Positions 8,367-16,735 of a stretch of DNA of 64,000 bases are shown piece after piece. A model generated the notes under the pieces. It worked only from the letters and a program-made list of their open reading frames with translations, was not told where the DNA came from and searched no databases. The position numbers and the translations under genes were made by a program. How positions within the stretch are numbered: position 1 is the stretch's first letter; the number at the start of each line of letters is the position of its first letter. Location: positions 54,409 through 118,408 of the forward strand of contig NZ_JXTJ01000020.1 of assembly GCF_001509835.1 (NCBI RefSeq). Reading direction: 5' to 3'. The DNA is from Allobosea sp. WAO (GTDB lineage Bacteria > Pseudomonadota > Alphaproteobacteria > Rhizobiales > Beijerinckiaceae).

Positions 8367-8643
8367 TCGGATCTGGCCGGACGATCTCGTCGCCTACAAG
8401 CGCACGCCTCCCTTCACGGAAGCGACCGTGCCCGCCGGGCTCCTGCGAGCCCACGAGACCAAGCCGGGCGTCTGGGCGCGCCTGCATGTCACTGAGGGCG
8501 CGCTGCGCTTTCGCGATCTCGTCACCGGAGTGGAACGCCTGCTTTCGCCGGGCATCCATCCCCTCGTCTTCCCGGCCTCGCCGCACGAGGTCGCGCCCGA
8601 CGGCATGGTCCGCTTCTTCGTCGAGTTCCTGCGCCAGCCGTGA
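8359..8643 (+). CDS. DUF1971/YeaR-like small protein
   Basis: The 94-residue protein carries the DUF1971 pattern: YKRTPPFTEATVPAGLLRAH followed by ETKPGVWARLHVTEGALRF, a small cupin-like barrel. In Escherichia coli the relative YeaR belongs to the yeaR-yoaG operon, which is induced by nitrate and NO and repressed by NsrR. That agrees with the NnrS/Rrf2 context here. Its start overlaps the FmdE-like gene (ATGACTGA), pointing to translational coupling. The biochemical function of the family is not established; a role in nitrosative stress is inference from neighbours and family. Confidence 0.75.
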   Translation: MTDRIWPDDLVAYKRTPPFTEATVPAGLLRAHETKPGVWARLHVTEGALRFRDLVTGVERLLSPGIHPLVFPASPHEVAPDGMVRFFVEFLRQP

Positions 8644-8676
8644 CGGCCACTCGGCAGGGTATCCCGACTGCCCCTG

Positions 8677-9369
8677 CTAGGGCCTCCCGTTCTCCGCTGT
8701 CAGATACGCCCACATCCGCTCCCGGATGGCGCCCGCCCACGTCGCGCGCTGCAATGCTTCCGCTCCGCTCAGGATCGCGCCGCCCTCGGCGAGACCGGCC
8801 GCTCTCGCCTCGAACTCGACGCGCGCAGCGTCCTCGAGATACCAAGTCAGCACCACCGCCTCTTCGAGGCTCGCCCCCGCGGTGACGGCACCGTTGCCGC
8901 GCATCACGATGGCGCGGGCTGCGCCGATCTGGTCGGCGAGCGCGGCGGCCTGCTCGTCGCTGCGCAGCAATTGCGGGTCGTCCCAGAGCGGCGGCTGCGG
9001 CGCGAAATAGGCGCCGAAACCATGCCGCGCCCGCGGCGTGAGCCGGGCGGTGCCCAGCGTCATCACCCGCTGCGGCATCGAGCGGGCGACGCCGCCGACC
9101 TCGGGCCGCCGCCGATAGATCTCGCGGTGGATGCGGACCTCGCCGAGCACGCCGTCCGGCAGCGGCCCGTCGAGCGGGACGACGCTGCAGGCATCCTCAT
9201 CCGCGACGAGCCCGAGCGGCTTTGCCGGCGAGACCAGGAAATGCCCCTCGTCGAGGCGCATGCTGCAATGGCCATAGGCATGGACGAGGCCATGGCGGGC
9301 CAGAGCGCGCCCGGCCTGCCGGACCAGATCTTCCTGAGCGGCGCTCGGCCGCACTGATGAAGCGCTCAC
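8677..9369 (-). CDS. Class II aldolase/adducin-fold protein lacking the usual zinc ligands
   Basis: The GTG at 9369 overlaps the TGA of the upstream dioxygenase gene (GTGA) and gives 230 residues; an ATG at 9405 would overlap that gene by 40 bases. The fold is recognisable from GEVRIHREIYRRRPEV (residues 76-91) and GNGAVTAGASLEEAVVLTWY. Canonical class II aldolases bind zinc with an HxH after the REIY segment and a third histidine in a NHG motif. Here these read RSM (residues 96-98) and RGNG (157-160), so all three ligands are missing, while Glu77 is kept. Last gene of the operon with the two dioxygenases and the Liv importer. It might be a decarboxylase or hydrolase of ring-cleavage products, or a non-metal variant shared by a subfamily. 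Confidence 0.75.
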   Translation of the reverse strand: MSASSVRPSAAQEDLVRQAGRALARHGLVHAYGHCSMRLDEGHFLVSPAKPLGLVADEDACSVVPLDGPLPDGVLGEVRIHREIYRRRPEVGGVARSMPQRVMTLGTARLTPRARHGFGAYFAPQPPLWDDPQLLRSDEQAAALADQIGAARAIVMRGNGAVTAGASLEEAVVLTWYLEDAARVEFEARAAGLAEGGAILSGAEALQRATWAGAIRERMWAYLTAENGRP

Positions 9370-10223
9370 TTGTTGAATTCGGCGATGTTGGGCTTGGCGC
9401 CCCATTTGCAGAAGCCCCTCGGCTCGAACACGTATTGCCGCTCGCGCCAGAGCAACTCGTCGGCGATCTCGCGCACGCCGCTCGAATACTCGAAGACCAT
9501 GCCGTCCGGCCCCTCGAAATAGAGGAATTTTGCCGAGGAGGTCGGATGCCGGCCAGGGCCGAAGACCATGCGCACCTGCCGGTCCTTCAGGAACTGGTGC
9601 GAGCGCATGATGTCGTCGCCGGTCTCGACCTGGTGGTTGATATGCTGGATGCCGGGCTTCGCCGAGGGGAAGAGCGCGATGGTGTGGTGGACTTCGTCGA
9701 TGCGCAGCAGGGGGGCATCGCCGATCCGGTCGGAGACCTGGGCATTGGTGACCTTGGTCCAGAACGCCTCGTCGCGGGCGAGATCGCTGGAACAGAGGCC
9801 GACATGGCTGAAGCCGGTGATGCCGGCATCGCGCGCGCCGTGATAGCGCCGGCTGCTGTAGCCCGGCCGCCAGGCGAGCTCGATCGGGTTGCCGGTCGGG
9901 TCGCGGAAGGCGATGAAATCATGGACCTTGCGCAGCGCCGCCTCGGAAGCCGTACCACGCCGGACCGGATGGCCGAGCGCTTCGAGCTGTGCTGCGGCTT
10001 CATCGAGGTGGAACTGCTCCTCGACCTCGAAACAAACGACCTGGTCGCCCGGATCGCCCTCGAAATAGCAGAGCGTGTGTTCGCGCTCGTCCGATTTGAA
10101 ATAGACCGAGCCCTTGGCGCGCTCGGCGACGTCGAGGCCGAGATACTCGGTGGCGAAATGCGTCGCGCCCTCGAGATCGCGGGTCCCGAGCCGGACATAG
10201 GAAACATCGGCAAGCTTGATCAT
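9366..10223 (-). CDS. VOC-family extradiol ring-cleavage dioxygenase
   Basis: This is a 285-residue type I extradiol dioxygenase with two vicinal-oxygen-chelate modules (about residues 1-122 and 132-260), like BphC (2,3-dihydroxybiphenyl 1,2-dioxygenase). The iron ligands are all present in the C-terminal module: His140 (GFSHVGL), His197 (HINHQVE) and Glu245 (MVFEYS), with the second-sphere pair His179-His180. It should cleave a catechol-type ring next to the hydroxyls using Fe(II) and O2. The downstream class II aldolase-like gene overlaps its stop, and the upstream paralogue is 41 bases away. The ring substrate is not identifiable; the neighbouring hydratase and aldolase suggest a substituted catechol. 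Confidence 0.9.
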   Translation of the reverse strand: MIKLADVSYVRLGTRDLEGATHFATEYLGLDVAERAKGSVYFKSDEREHTLCYFEGDPGDQVVCFEVEEQFHLDEAAAQLEALGHPVRRGTASEAALRKVHDFIAFRDPTGNPIELAWRPGYSSRRYHGARDAGITGFSHVGLCSSDLARDEAFWTKVTNAQVSDRIGDAPLLRIDEVHHTIALFPSAKPGIQHINHQVETGDDIMRSHQFLKDRQVRMVFGPGRHPTSSAKFLYFEGPDGMVFEYSSGVREIADELLWRERQYVFEPRGFCKWGAKPNIAEFNK

Positions 10224-10264
10224 GGATCGCTCCTTCCTGCCGGTTCAAAGCCGGCGAAGACGCT

Positions 10265-11122
10265 TCACTGATATTCGGGGATATGCGTGTCGCTGCCCCA
10301 GGCGCAGAAGGAGTCGCGCTTGCGCGGGAACTGCCTGGCGCGGCGCGGCGCGGCGAGCCGCTCGCCCTCGGCGACATAGGAGAAGTTGACGCCGTCGGGG
10401 CCGGCAAAGCTCAGGAAGAGCTGCTGCGAGGCGGCGCGCCTTCCGGGACCATCGACGATGCGGGCCTGGGCGCCGCGCAGGTGATAGGCGTTCTGCATGA
10501 CGAGATCGACGTCCTCGACGCCGAACTCGATGGAGAGGATTCCCTTCTCCTGCGAGGGATGCACGGCGATGCGATGATGCGCCTCGTCGAAGCGGATATA
10601 GGCGGCCTCGCCGACCCAGTCGCTAACCTTGCCGCCGAGCAGTTTCGTCCAGACCTGCTGGTCGGAGGCGTCGGGCGCGCCACGCAGCGCGATCCCCTCC
10701 AGCCTGGTGATCCCCGCATCGCGGGGGCCGTGATAGCGCCAGCCGGATTGCAGCGGCCTGACCACGAGCTCGATATCGTAGCCGGCCTTCATGCGAAACG
10801 AAACGAATTGCCGGACTTTTCTGATGGCGCAGGCCTCGGCGTCGCCGCGCGCCACCACGAAGCCAGCCTCCTGCAGCACGCGCTCGGCATGAGCGAGCCC
10901 ATCGGGATCGCGCACCTCGAAGCCGATCGCCTGGCCCGCATCGAGCCCGTCGACATAGACCAGCGTGTGGTCGCGATAATCGGAGCGAAAATAGGCCGCC
11001 GTGTCGGTGCGGTCGACGAGTTGCAGGCCGAGGATGCGCGAGGCGAAATCGGCGGCGCCCTTCAGATCGGCGGTGCCGAGCCGGACATAGCGCAATTGTT
11101 CGATGGTGATCGCGTCGCTCAT
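10265..11122 (-). CDS. Metal-ligand-deficient extradiol dioxygenase paralogue
   Basis: The protein has the same length (285 residues) and the same two-module VOC layout as the neighbouring dioxygenase, and it aligns end to end with it without large gaps. At the three iron positions it has Gly143 (RLEGIAL) for His140, Phe200 (LSIEFGVED) for His197 and Ser248 (VNFSYV) for Glu245. Surrounding blocks such as HG-RDAGIT, VWTK, the HH pair, GPGR and GPDG are kept. A working extradiol centre is therefore not expected. It could be a structural or regulatory partner of the active paralogue, or bind a substrate or product. The stop is 41 bases before the active dioxygenase start, and its start overlaps the LivF-like stop (ATGA). 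Confidence 0.88.
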   Translation of the reverse strand: MSDAITIEQLRYVRLGTADLKGAADFASRILGLQLVDRTDTAAYFRSDYRDHTLVYVDGLDAGQAIGFEVRDPDGLAHAERVLQEAGFVVARGDAEACAIRKVRQFVSFRMKAGYDIELVVRPLQSGWRYHGPRDAGITRLEGIALRGAPDASDQQVWTKLLGGKVSDWVGEAAYIRFDEAHHRIAVHPSQEKGILSIEFGVEDVDLVMQNAYHLRGAQARIVDGPGRRAASQQLFLSFAGPDGVNFSYVAEGERLAAPRRARQFPRKRDSFCAWGSDTHIPEYQ

Positions 11123-11868
11123 AGCCCGAGATGCTCTCTTTGAAGGTCCTTGTCAGCCAGCAGCACCGCCGACGGCCCGTCGAAGACGACGCGGCCATGG
11201 TCGAGGACCAGCGCCCGTTCGGCGAGCTTCAGCGCCATGGCGAGGTTCTGCTCGGCGATCAGCAAGGTATAACCCTCGCCGCGCAAGCGCCCGACCGTGC
11301 CGATGATGACCTCCTCGATCGCCCGCGGCGAGAGGCCCTCGCTCGGCTCGTCGAGCACGATCAGGTCGGCCTGCGTCAGCAGGGCACGCGCGATCGCGAG
11401 CAATTGCCGCTCGCCGCCGCTGAGTGCGCCGCTGGAGAAGGAGCGGCGCTCGGCGAGGCGCGGGAAGTCCTCGTAGATGCGCTCCTTGACCCAGCGCCGG
11501 TTCGGCTGCTTGCGCGACCAGAGCGCGGCCATGGTCAGGTTTTCGTCGACGGTCAGGTTGGCGTAGACGCCGCGGCCCTGCGGCACCAGCGCGACGCCGA
11601 GCCGGGCGATGCGATGCCCCGGCCAGCCGGCAACCTGCTGCCCCTTGATCGCGATGCGCCCGGAAACCTGTGGCTCCAGACCGAACAGGGCCGAGCAGAG
11701 CGTGCTCTTGCCGGCGCCGTTGCGGCCGAGCAGCGCCACAGCCTCCCCCTTGGCCAGCGAGAAGTCGACGCCGTGCAGGACGCGCACCCCGTCATAGCCG
11801 GCATCGAGGCCGGAGACTTCGAGATCGATGGCGGGGCCCGCCACGCTTTGAGCTTGCGCGGACATCAT
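11119..11868 (-). CDS. Branched-chain-type ABC importer ATPase, LivF-like
   Basis: This is a 249-residue ATPase with Walker A GRNGAGKST, signature LSGGERQLLAIARALL, Walker B LIVLDEPSEGLSP and H-loop region LLIAEQNLAMA. The AEQN in place of a histidine and the EGLSP after Walker B are typical of LivF. The start overlaps the LivG-like stop (ATGATG, 11865-11868), and its own stop overlaps the start of the first dioxygenase gene. It pairs with the LivG-like ATPase to power uptake. In aromatic gene clusters such importers often take up aromatic acids rather than amino acids, and the context here favours that. Confidence 0.92.
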   Translation of the reverse strand: MMSAQAQSVAGPAIDLEVSGLDAGYDGVRVLHGVDFSLAKGEAVALLGRNGAGKSTLCSALFGLEPQVSGRIAIKGQQVAGWPGHRIARLGVALVPQGRGVYANLTVDENLTMAALWSRKQPNRRWVKERIYEDFPRLAERRSFSSGALSGGERQLLAIARALLTQADLIVLDEPSEGLSPRAIEEVIIGTVGRLRGEGYTLLIAEQNLAMALKLAERALVLDHGRVVFDGPSAVLLADKDLQREHLGL

Positions 11869-12635
11869 GCGGCCTCCCCGAGTGTCGCGCCGAGATAGGC
11901 AGCCTGCGCACCCTCATGCGCCTTGATCGCGTCCGGCGTATCGCAGGCGATCAACCGGCCGAGATCGAGCACGGCGACGCGATCGCAGACGCCGAAGACG
12001 ATATCGAGATCATGCGCGATCAATATGGTGGAAACGCCGTCGCCGAGCGCGCGCACCACCTCGACTAGGTGTTCGCCTTCGGCGCGCGAAAGTCCCGCCG
12101 TCGGCTCGTCGAGCAGGAGCACGCGCGGGCGCATCGCCAGCGAGACCAGAACGTCGACGATGCGCTGCTCGCCATAGGAAAGGCCTGCGACCGGCAATTC
12201 GGCCCGCTCCCGCAACTGGGCACGGGTCAGCAGGGCGTCCGCCGCCTCATCCGCCGCCGCGACGGCCTTGCCGCTGCCGAACCAGCCATAGCCTTCCCCT
12301 GTCCGCGAGCGCGCGGCCAAAGCGAGGTTCTCGCGCACGCTGAGCTCCGGGAAGGCCATGCTCTTCTGGAAGGTGCGCACCAGCCCGGCACGGACCCTGG
12401 CATCGGGCCTGGACCTGGTGATGTCTTCGCCGGCGAAGGCGACCCGCCCCTGATCAGGGATGAGGAAGCCGGTGACGATATTGAACAGCGTCGTCTTGCC
12501 GGCACCATTGGGGCCGATCAGGCCGAGGCATTCGCCCTGGCCGAGCGTGACCGAGACGTCGCTCAGTACTTTCAAGCCGCCGAAGGATTTTGCGACGCCC
12601 TCGATCGCGAGGGCGGGAACAGCGTTCGCGCTCAT
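11865..12635 (-). CDS. Branched-chain-type ABC importer ATPase, LivG-like
   Basis: The protein has 256 residues with Walker A GPNGAGKTT, signature LSYGEQRIVDVLVSLAMRP (the LSYGEQR form is usual in LivG), Walker B VLLLDEPTAGLSRAE and the H-loop LIAHDLDIVFG. The C-terminal tail (AHEGAQAAYLG) is the LivG-type ending that contacts the permease. It overlaps its neighbours on both sides by ATGA junctions, inside a five-gene importer operon. Substrate inferred from context to be an aromatic compound. Confidence 0.92.
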   Translation of the reverse strand: MSANAVPALAIEGVAKSFGGLKVLSDVSVTLGQGECLGLIGPNGAGKTTLFNIVTGFLIPDQGRVAFAGEDITRSRPDARVRAGLVRTFQKSMAFPELSVRENLALAARSRTGEGYGWFGSGKAVAAADEAADALLTRAQLRERAELPVAGLSYGEQRIVDVLVSLAMRPRVLLLDEPTAGLSRAEGEHLVEVVRALGDGVSTILIAHDLDIVFGVCDRVAVLDLGRLIACDTPDAIKAHEGAQAAYLGATLGEAA

Positions 12636-13651
12636 GGCCGGCCCTCATCGTTCGTCCGCCGTCCGAAGGCCGCCTTCAGCCCGGCGACGACGCCCTTCGG
12701 CATGATCATCACGGTCAGCACGAAGACGAGGCCGACGACCAGCTGCCAGCGATCGGTATAGGACGAGACATAGGTCTGGATGCCCAGATAGATCGCCGAG
12801 CCGATGAAGGCGCCATAGAGCGAGCCGACACCGCCGATCACCAGCATGATGATCATCATCGCCGACATCGTCCAATGCACGGCGTTGGGGCCGACATACT
12901 GGTTGACGAAGGGATAGAGCGCGCCGGCCGCGCCGGCGATGCCGCCCGACGCGACGAGCGCCATCAGGCGGATGCGCGGGATCGAATAGCCGAGCGCGCT
13001 CATCCGCAGCTGCCGCTCGCGCGTGCCGAGCAGGGCCCGGCCGATCGGCGCATTGACGAAGGATCGGGCGGTAAGCCAGGCGGCGAGCGCCAGCACCACC
13101 GAGGCGAGGTAGAGCGCGACGCCGTTGTTGAGCGGGATCGTGGCGAAGCCGGTGTGCAGCGTCAGCACCGGGAAGCCGCGCAGACCGTCGGCGCCACCGG
13201 TGACCTCGCGCCAGTGGAACACCACCTCCCAGACGATCTGGCCGACGATCAGGCTGAGGATCAGGAAGAACAGCGCAATGGTGCGCATCACCACGACGCC
13301 CATCAGGAGCGCCGCCGCCATGCCCGTCACGATGCCCACAGCGAGCATCACGACGATGTCGGCGCCGAGCGCCTGCGAGGCGACCGCAGCGACATAGGCC
13401 GCCCCGCCGAAGAAGACGGCATGGCCGAGCGAGACCAGCCCGCCGAAGCCGACCAGAAGGTCGAGGCTGAGCACGGCCGTGCCGATGATCAGGATCTCGG
13501 CGAGAAAGCGCAGCTGATAGTCGCCGGCGAACAGCAGAGGAACCGCGGCGGCGAGAGCAAGGAGCGCAGCCCTTGCGGCGAGCGGCAGGCTTCGCCGCTC
13601 ACTGGCGGGGCGCGCTTCCACGCGGCCGGTCCCGTCGGCGATCGAGCTCAT
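12632..13651 (-). CDS. Branched-chain-type ABC importer permease, LivM-like
   Basis: This 339-residue permease has about nine hydrophobic segments and the LivM hallmark GFGGLVSLGHAVFFGGAAYV near residues 65-85. The conserved loop ending in LMALVASGGIAGAAGALYPF is also present. I set the start at ATG 13651 (MSSIADGTGR) because it overlaps the LivH-like stop (ATGA); the reading frame continues upstream across the LivH gene, but that part is low-complexity shadow sequence. It forms the transmembrane channel together with the LivH-like protein. Confidence 0.92.
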   Translation of the reverse strand: MSSIADGTGRVEARPASERRSLPLAARAALLALAAAVPLLFAGDYQLRFLAEILIIGTAVLSLDLLVGFGGLVSLGHAVFFGGAAYVAAVASQALGADIVVMLAVGIVTGMAAALLMGVVVMRTIALFFLILSLIVGQIVWEVVFHWREVTGGADGLRGFPVLTLHTGFATIPLNNGVALYLASVVLALAAWLTARSFVNAPIGRALLGTRERQLRMSALGYSIPRIRLMALVASGGIAGAAGALYPFVNQYVGPNAVHWTMSAMMIIMLVIGGVGSLYGAFIGSAIYLGIQTYVSSYTDRWQLVVGLVFVLTVMIMPKGVVAGLKAAFGRRTNDEGRP

Positions 13652-14517
13652 ACCTGCCTCACCTTCTTGGCGACCAGACCCTCGGGCAGCGCCACCAGCA
13701 GCGCGGCCATGATGGCGAGGGCGACGACGTTCGAGAATTCCGGCACCCAGACCTTGGAGAAGGTCATGGCGAAGCCGAGCAGCAGCGCGCTCAGCACCGT
13801 GCCGCGGAAGGTGCCGAGCCCACCGGCGACGACGACGATCAGCGCCAGGATCAGCACCTCCTCGTCGAGGCCGGGATAGGCGGAGAGGATGCCGGCGCCG
13901 AGCGCGCCGGAAATGCCGCCGAGCCCGGCCGAGATAACCAGCACGGCGGTGAAGATCCGGCGCGTGTCGAGGCCGAGCGTCTCGACGAAGCCGCGATCGG
14001 TGACGCAGGCCCGAACCACCGCGCCCCAGATGGTACGGTCGATCACGAACCAGAGCGCGAAGGCGAGCGCCGCGCCGAAGCCGATGATGAAGAGCCGGTA
14101 GATCGGGAACGGCATGTCCATGATGAAGACGACGCCGCGCAGCGCTTCCGGGATCTCCGCCGACAGGATCTGCGCGCCAAAACCCCAGCGCATCAGATCG
14201 GCGAAGATCACCGACAGCCCATAGGTCAGGAGCACCTGCATCAGATGGGTGCGTGCGTAGAATTGCCGGAACGGGAAGCGCTCCAGCAGGAAGCCGGCGA
14301 GGCCGGCCGCCGCGAAGGCGACCGGGAAGGCGAGCCACCAGGGCGCGCCGGAGGCCAGCCAGTAGACGCCGACATAGGCGCCGAGCAGGAAGAAGGAGCC
14401 GTGGGTCAGGTTGACGAAGTTCATCAGGTTGAGCACCACCGACAGGCCGAGCCCGGTCAGCAGCAAGAGCATCGAGAACGACAGCGCGTTCAGGCTCTGG
14501 ACGGCATAGAAGCCCAC
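13648..14517 (-). CDS. Branched-chain-type ABC importer permease, LivH-like
   Basis: The 289-residue permease begins MGFYAVQSLNALSFSMLLLL and has about eight hydrophobic segments. It carries the LivH-type VLNLMNFVNLTHGSFFLLGA early on and the conserved GLGGISGALGAGILS and GGLGTFRGTVLSALLLG late in the protein. It sits 20 bases after the binding-protein gene and overlaps the LivM-like start. It is part of the presumed aromatic-acid importer of the meta-cleavage cluster. Confidence 0.92.
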   Translation of the reverse strand: MGFYAVQSLNALSFSMLLLLTGLGLSVVLNLMNFVNLTHGSFFLLGAYVGVYWLASGAPWWLAFPVAFAAAGLAGFLLERFPFRQFYARTHLMQVLLTYGLSVIFADLMRWGFGAQILSAEIPEALRGVVFIMDMPFPIYRLFIIGFGAALAFALWFVIDRTIWGAVVRACVTDRGFVETLGLDTRRIFTAVLVISAGLGGISGALGAGILSAYPGLDEEVLILALIVVVAGGLGTFRGTVLSALLLGFAMTFSKVWVPEFSNVVALAIMAALLVALPEGLVAKKVRQV

Positions 14518-14537
14518 GGAAACGCTCCTTCGCCGCG

Positions 14538-15743
14538 TCAGGCCACCGGGCCGGGGTCGCGCACACCCTTGTAGGTATGGATGACCTGGTTGACCGGGAC
14601 GCCACCGGCGCCTTCCTTGACCTCGTTGACGTAGATATCGAGGATCGCCTGGTTGTTGCGCGGGTCGAACGGCATCGGCCCGAACACCGTCTCGACTTCC
14701 CTAGCGAGCAGCGCTTCCTTGACCTTTTCCTTGTTGGAAAGGTCGCCCTGGACGCGCTCGACCGCAGCCTTGATCACCTGGCCAGTGACATAGCCGGCCG
14801 TGCCCATCTCGCCCGGCATGGCGTTGCGCGCCGCCTGATAGGCCTTGGTGAAGGCAGCCGAGCTCGGCGCAGTCGGCGACTGGTTGCAGGTATTCAGACC
14901 GCCGAGCGCCGCTTCCTTGACCGCCGAGACCACGTCTTCCTGGTCGAACAGCGCGCCGCTGCCGATCAGCTTGACCTTGCCGCGCAGCCGGTACTCGCGC
15001 ATCTGGCGCAGGAAGCGCACCGCATCCGAGCCGGCGAAGAAGGAGAAGATGAACTCCGGCCGCTCGGCCGCGATCGTCGTCAGCAGCGGCCCGAAATCGG
15101 TGGTGCCAAGCGGCGCCCAGAGCTGCTTGCCGACCTTGCCGCCCTGCTGCTGATAGCTCGCGACGAAATCGCCGACGGATTCGCGGCCGGCGGCGTAGTC
15201 GGCGGCGATGGTCAGGCAACCGGACTTGCCGAGCTTCTCATAGGCCCAGAGGCCGGCGGTGTGGCCGAGCATCCAATTGGTCTTGGTCGGCCGGAAGACG
15301 AAGGGGCTCGCCGCCTTGCGGGCGAGATCATTGGCCGAGCCTGCCGAGATGAAGGTCAGCGCCTTGGCCTCGGTCACCACGTCGCGGACGGCGAGCGCCA
15401 CGGCCGACGAGATCACGCCCGAGACGATGTCGACATTGTCCTGCCCGAGCAGCTTGCGGAACTTGCGCACGCCCTCGTCCGGCTTGGCCTGGTCGTCCTC
15501 GACGATCAGCTCGACGGCGCGGCCTGCGAGCTTGCCGCCATTCTCGGCCAGGAACATCTGCATGCCCGCCCGCATGCTCTCGCCGAGCGCCGTGAACGGA
15601 CCGGACAGCGAGGTCACCATGCCGATCTTCAGCGGCTTGTTGGCGGTCTGCGCCAAAGCCGGCGCCGCGATCGTGCCGCTCAAAGTCGTAGCGCCGGCAG
15701 CGGCGAGGAAGCTGCGACGGGAAAGCGGAAAGCGCTCGATCAT
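14538..15743 (-). CDS. Periplasmic binding protein of the Liv-type importer
   Basis: The 401-residue protein belongs to the Peripla_BP_6 (LivJ/AmiC-like) family. The ATG at 15743 gives MIERFPLSRRSFLAAAGATT, with a twin-arginine-type SRRSFLAA motif followed by a hydrophobic stretch and an ALAQ cleavage site. The mature protein starts KPLKIGMVTSLSGPFTALGE, the standard first strand of this family, and continues with a VELIVEDDQAKPDEGVRKFR segment. An upstream in-frame ATG would place the signal 25 residues inside the protein. First gene of the minus-strand operon, divergent from the GntR regulator. Homologues near ring-cleavage genes bind aromatic acids; the ligand here is not known. Confidence 0.9.
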   Translation of the reverse strand: MIERFPLSRRSFLAAAGATTLSGTIAAPALAQTANKPLKIGMVTSLSGPFTALGESMRAGMQMFLAENGGKLAGRAVELIVEDDQAKPDEGVRKFRKLLGQDNVDIVSGVISSAVALAVRDVVTEAKALTFISAGSANDLARKAASPFVFRPTKTNWMLGHTAGLWAYEKLGKSGCLTIAADYAAGRESVGDFVASYQQQGGKVGKQLWAPLGTTDFGPLLTTIAAERPEFIFSFFAGSDAVRFLRQMREYRLRGKVKLIGSGALFDQEDVVSAVKEAALGGLNTCNQSPTAPSSAAFTKAYQAARNAMPGEMGTAGYVTGQVIKAAVERVQGDLSNKEKVKEALLAREVETVFGPMPFDPRNNQAILDIYVNEVKEGAGGVPVNQVIHTYKGVRDPGPVA

Positions 15744-15960
15744 GGGACGTCCTCCAACGGGGCGGTCTTGATGCCACCCGATTTCCGCCATCCGACCAGA
15801 TCGATATTGGGCTGTCAATCTTATTTCGATATTTTTTCAGAACCGGCGACTGAGACAAGCCGGAAAGCTAGGTCAATAAGCCTTATACTTCAACAAATAG
15901 GCGACGAATCTCTGATTATCGCCCTCTTCATAGAAAGTCTCGCGCCCTCCTCAGGATTGT

Positions 15961-15972
15961 AATTTCGAAATT
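15961..15972. promoter_or_regulatory. Palindrome in divergent promoter, candidate GntR operator
   Basis: AATTTCGAAATT is a perfect 12-base palindrome in the 275-base region between the binding-protein gene (start 15743) and the GntR regulator (start 16019). A related half-match, TATTTCGATATT, occurs near 15822-15833, close to the binding-protein start. The pairing suggests one regulator acting on both divergent operons, probably the adjacent GntR protein. Confidence 0.45.
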
Positions 15973-16018
15973 TTCTGCTAGAGAGAGGCGACCGACCATA
16001 GGAGCTCTGCGCTTCGGC

Positions 16019-16735
16019 ATGTCCCCTTCCGACAAGACCCTGGCCGACCGGACCTACCGCCAATTGCGCGGCGACATCGTCAATGGCCGCCTCGCGGCCA
16101 GCAGCAAGCTGAAGCTGGAAGCCCTGGCGCAGGACTATGCAGTCGGCATGTCGCCGCTGCGCGAAGCGCTGGCCCGGCTGATGGGCGACCTGCTCGTCAT
16201 CTCGGAGGGCCAACGCGGCTTCTGGGTGGCGCCGCTCTCCCTCGATGAGCTCGACGATGTCTCGCGCGTCCGCGCCCTGATCGAGACGGAGGCCCTCAAC
16301 GCGGCGATCCGAAACGGCGATGCAAACTGGGAGCGCGAGGTCACGGCGGCGTTCGAAGCACTGGCCGCGGTCGAGGAACATCTGCCGCACACCAGCGACG
16401 CCCTGCCGCCGGAGCAGCTCGAGACCTGGGAGGCACGCAACCGCGCCTTTCACGCCGCGCTCGTCTCGGCGGCGGGCTCGCCGATGCTGATCAAGCTGCG
16501 CGACCTGCTCTACCAGCAATCCGAGCGCTATCGCCGCGTCTCGCTCAACGTCTCGCGCGGCTGGCGCAACGTCCATGACGAGCATCGCGCCATCTACGAC
16601 GCCACAATGCAGCGTAACGCGCTGCGCGCCTGCCGGATGACCGAGCTGCACCTTGCCCGCACTGCCGAAGAGGTGCGCAAGGCGATGGCCACGCTGGCCC
16701 AGGACGATGATCGGATTTCCGGAGGCAAGGCATGA
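16019..16735 (+). CDS. GntR family regulator, FCD subfamily
   Basis: This 238-residue regulator has an N-terminal winged helix (TYRQLRGDIVNGRLAASSKL, then MSPLREALARLMGDLL) and an all-helical FCD effector domain from about residue 80. The FCD metal/ligand residues are visible in the pattern ARNRAFHAAL and DEHRAIYDA. FCD regulators usually sense organic acids and repress the pathway that degrades them. It is divergent from the importer/dioxygenase operon and overlaps the downstream SDR gene (ATGA, 16732-16735), so it probably controls the whole aromatic cluster. Confidence 0.92.
   Translation: MSPSDKTLADRTYRQLRGDIVNGRLAASSKLKLEALAQDYAVGMSPLREALARLMGDLLVISEGQRGFWVAPLSLDELDDVSRVRALIETEALNAAIRNGDANWEREVTAAFEALAAVEEHLPHTSDALPPEQLETWEARNRAFHAALVSAAGSPMLIKLRDLLYQQSERYRRVSLNVSRGWRNVHDEHRAIYDATMQRNALRACRMTELHLARTAEEVRKAMATLAQDDDRISGGKA

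Noticed and set aside
13652..14605. Extension of the LivM-like frame through the LivH-like gene
   Set aside because: Out-of-frame shadow of LivH; the ATGA overlap at 13648-13651 marks the real start.
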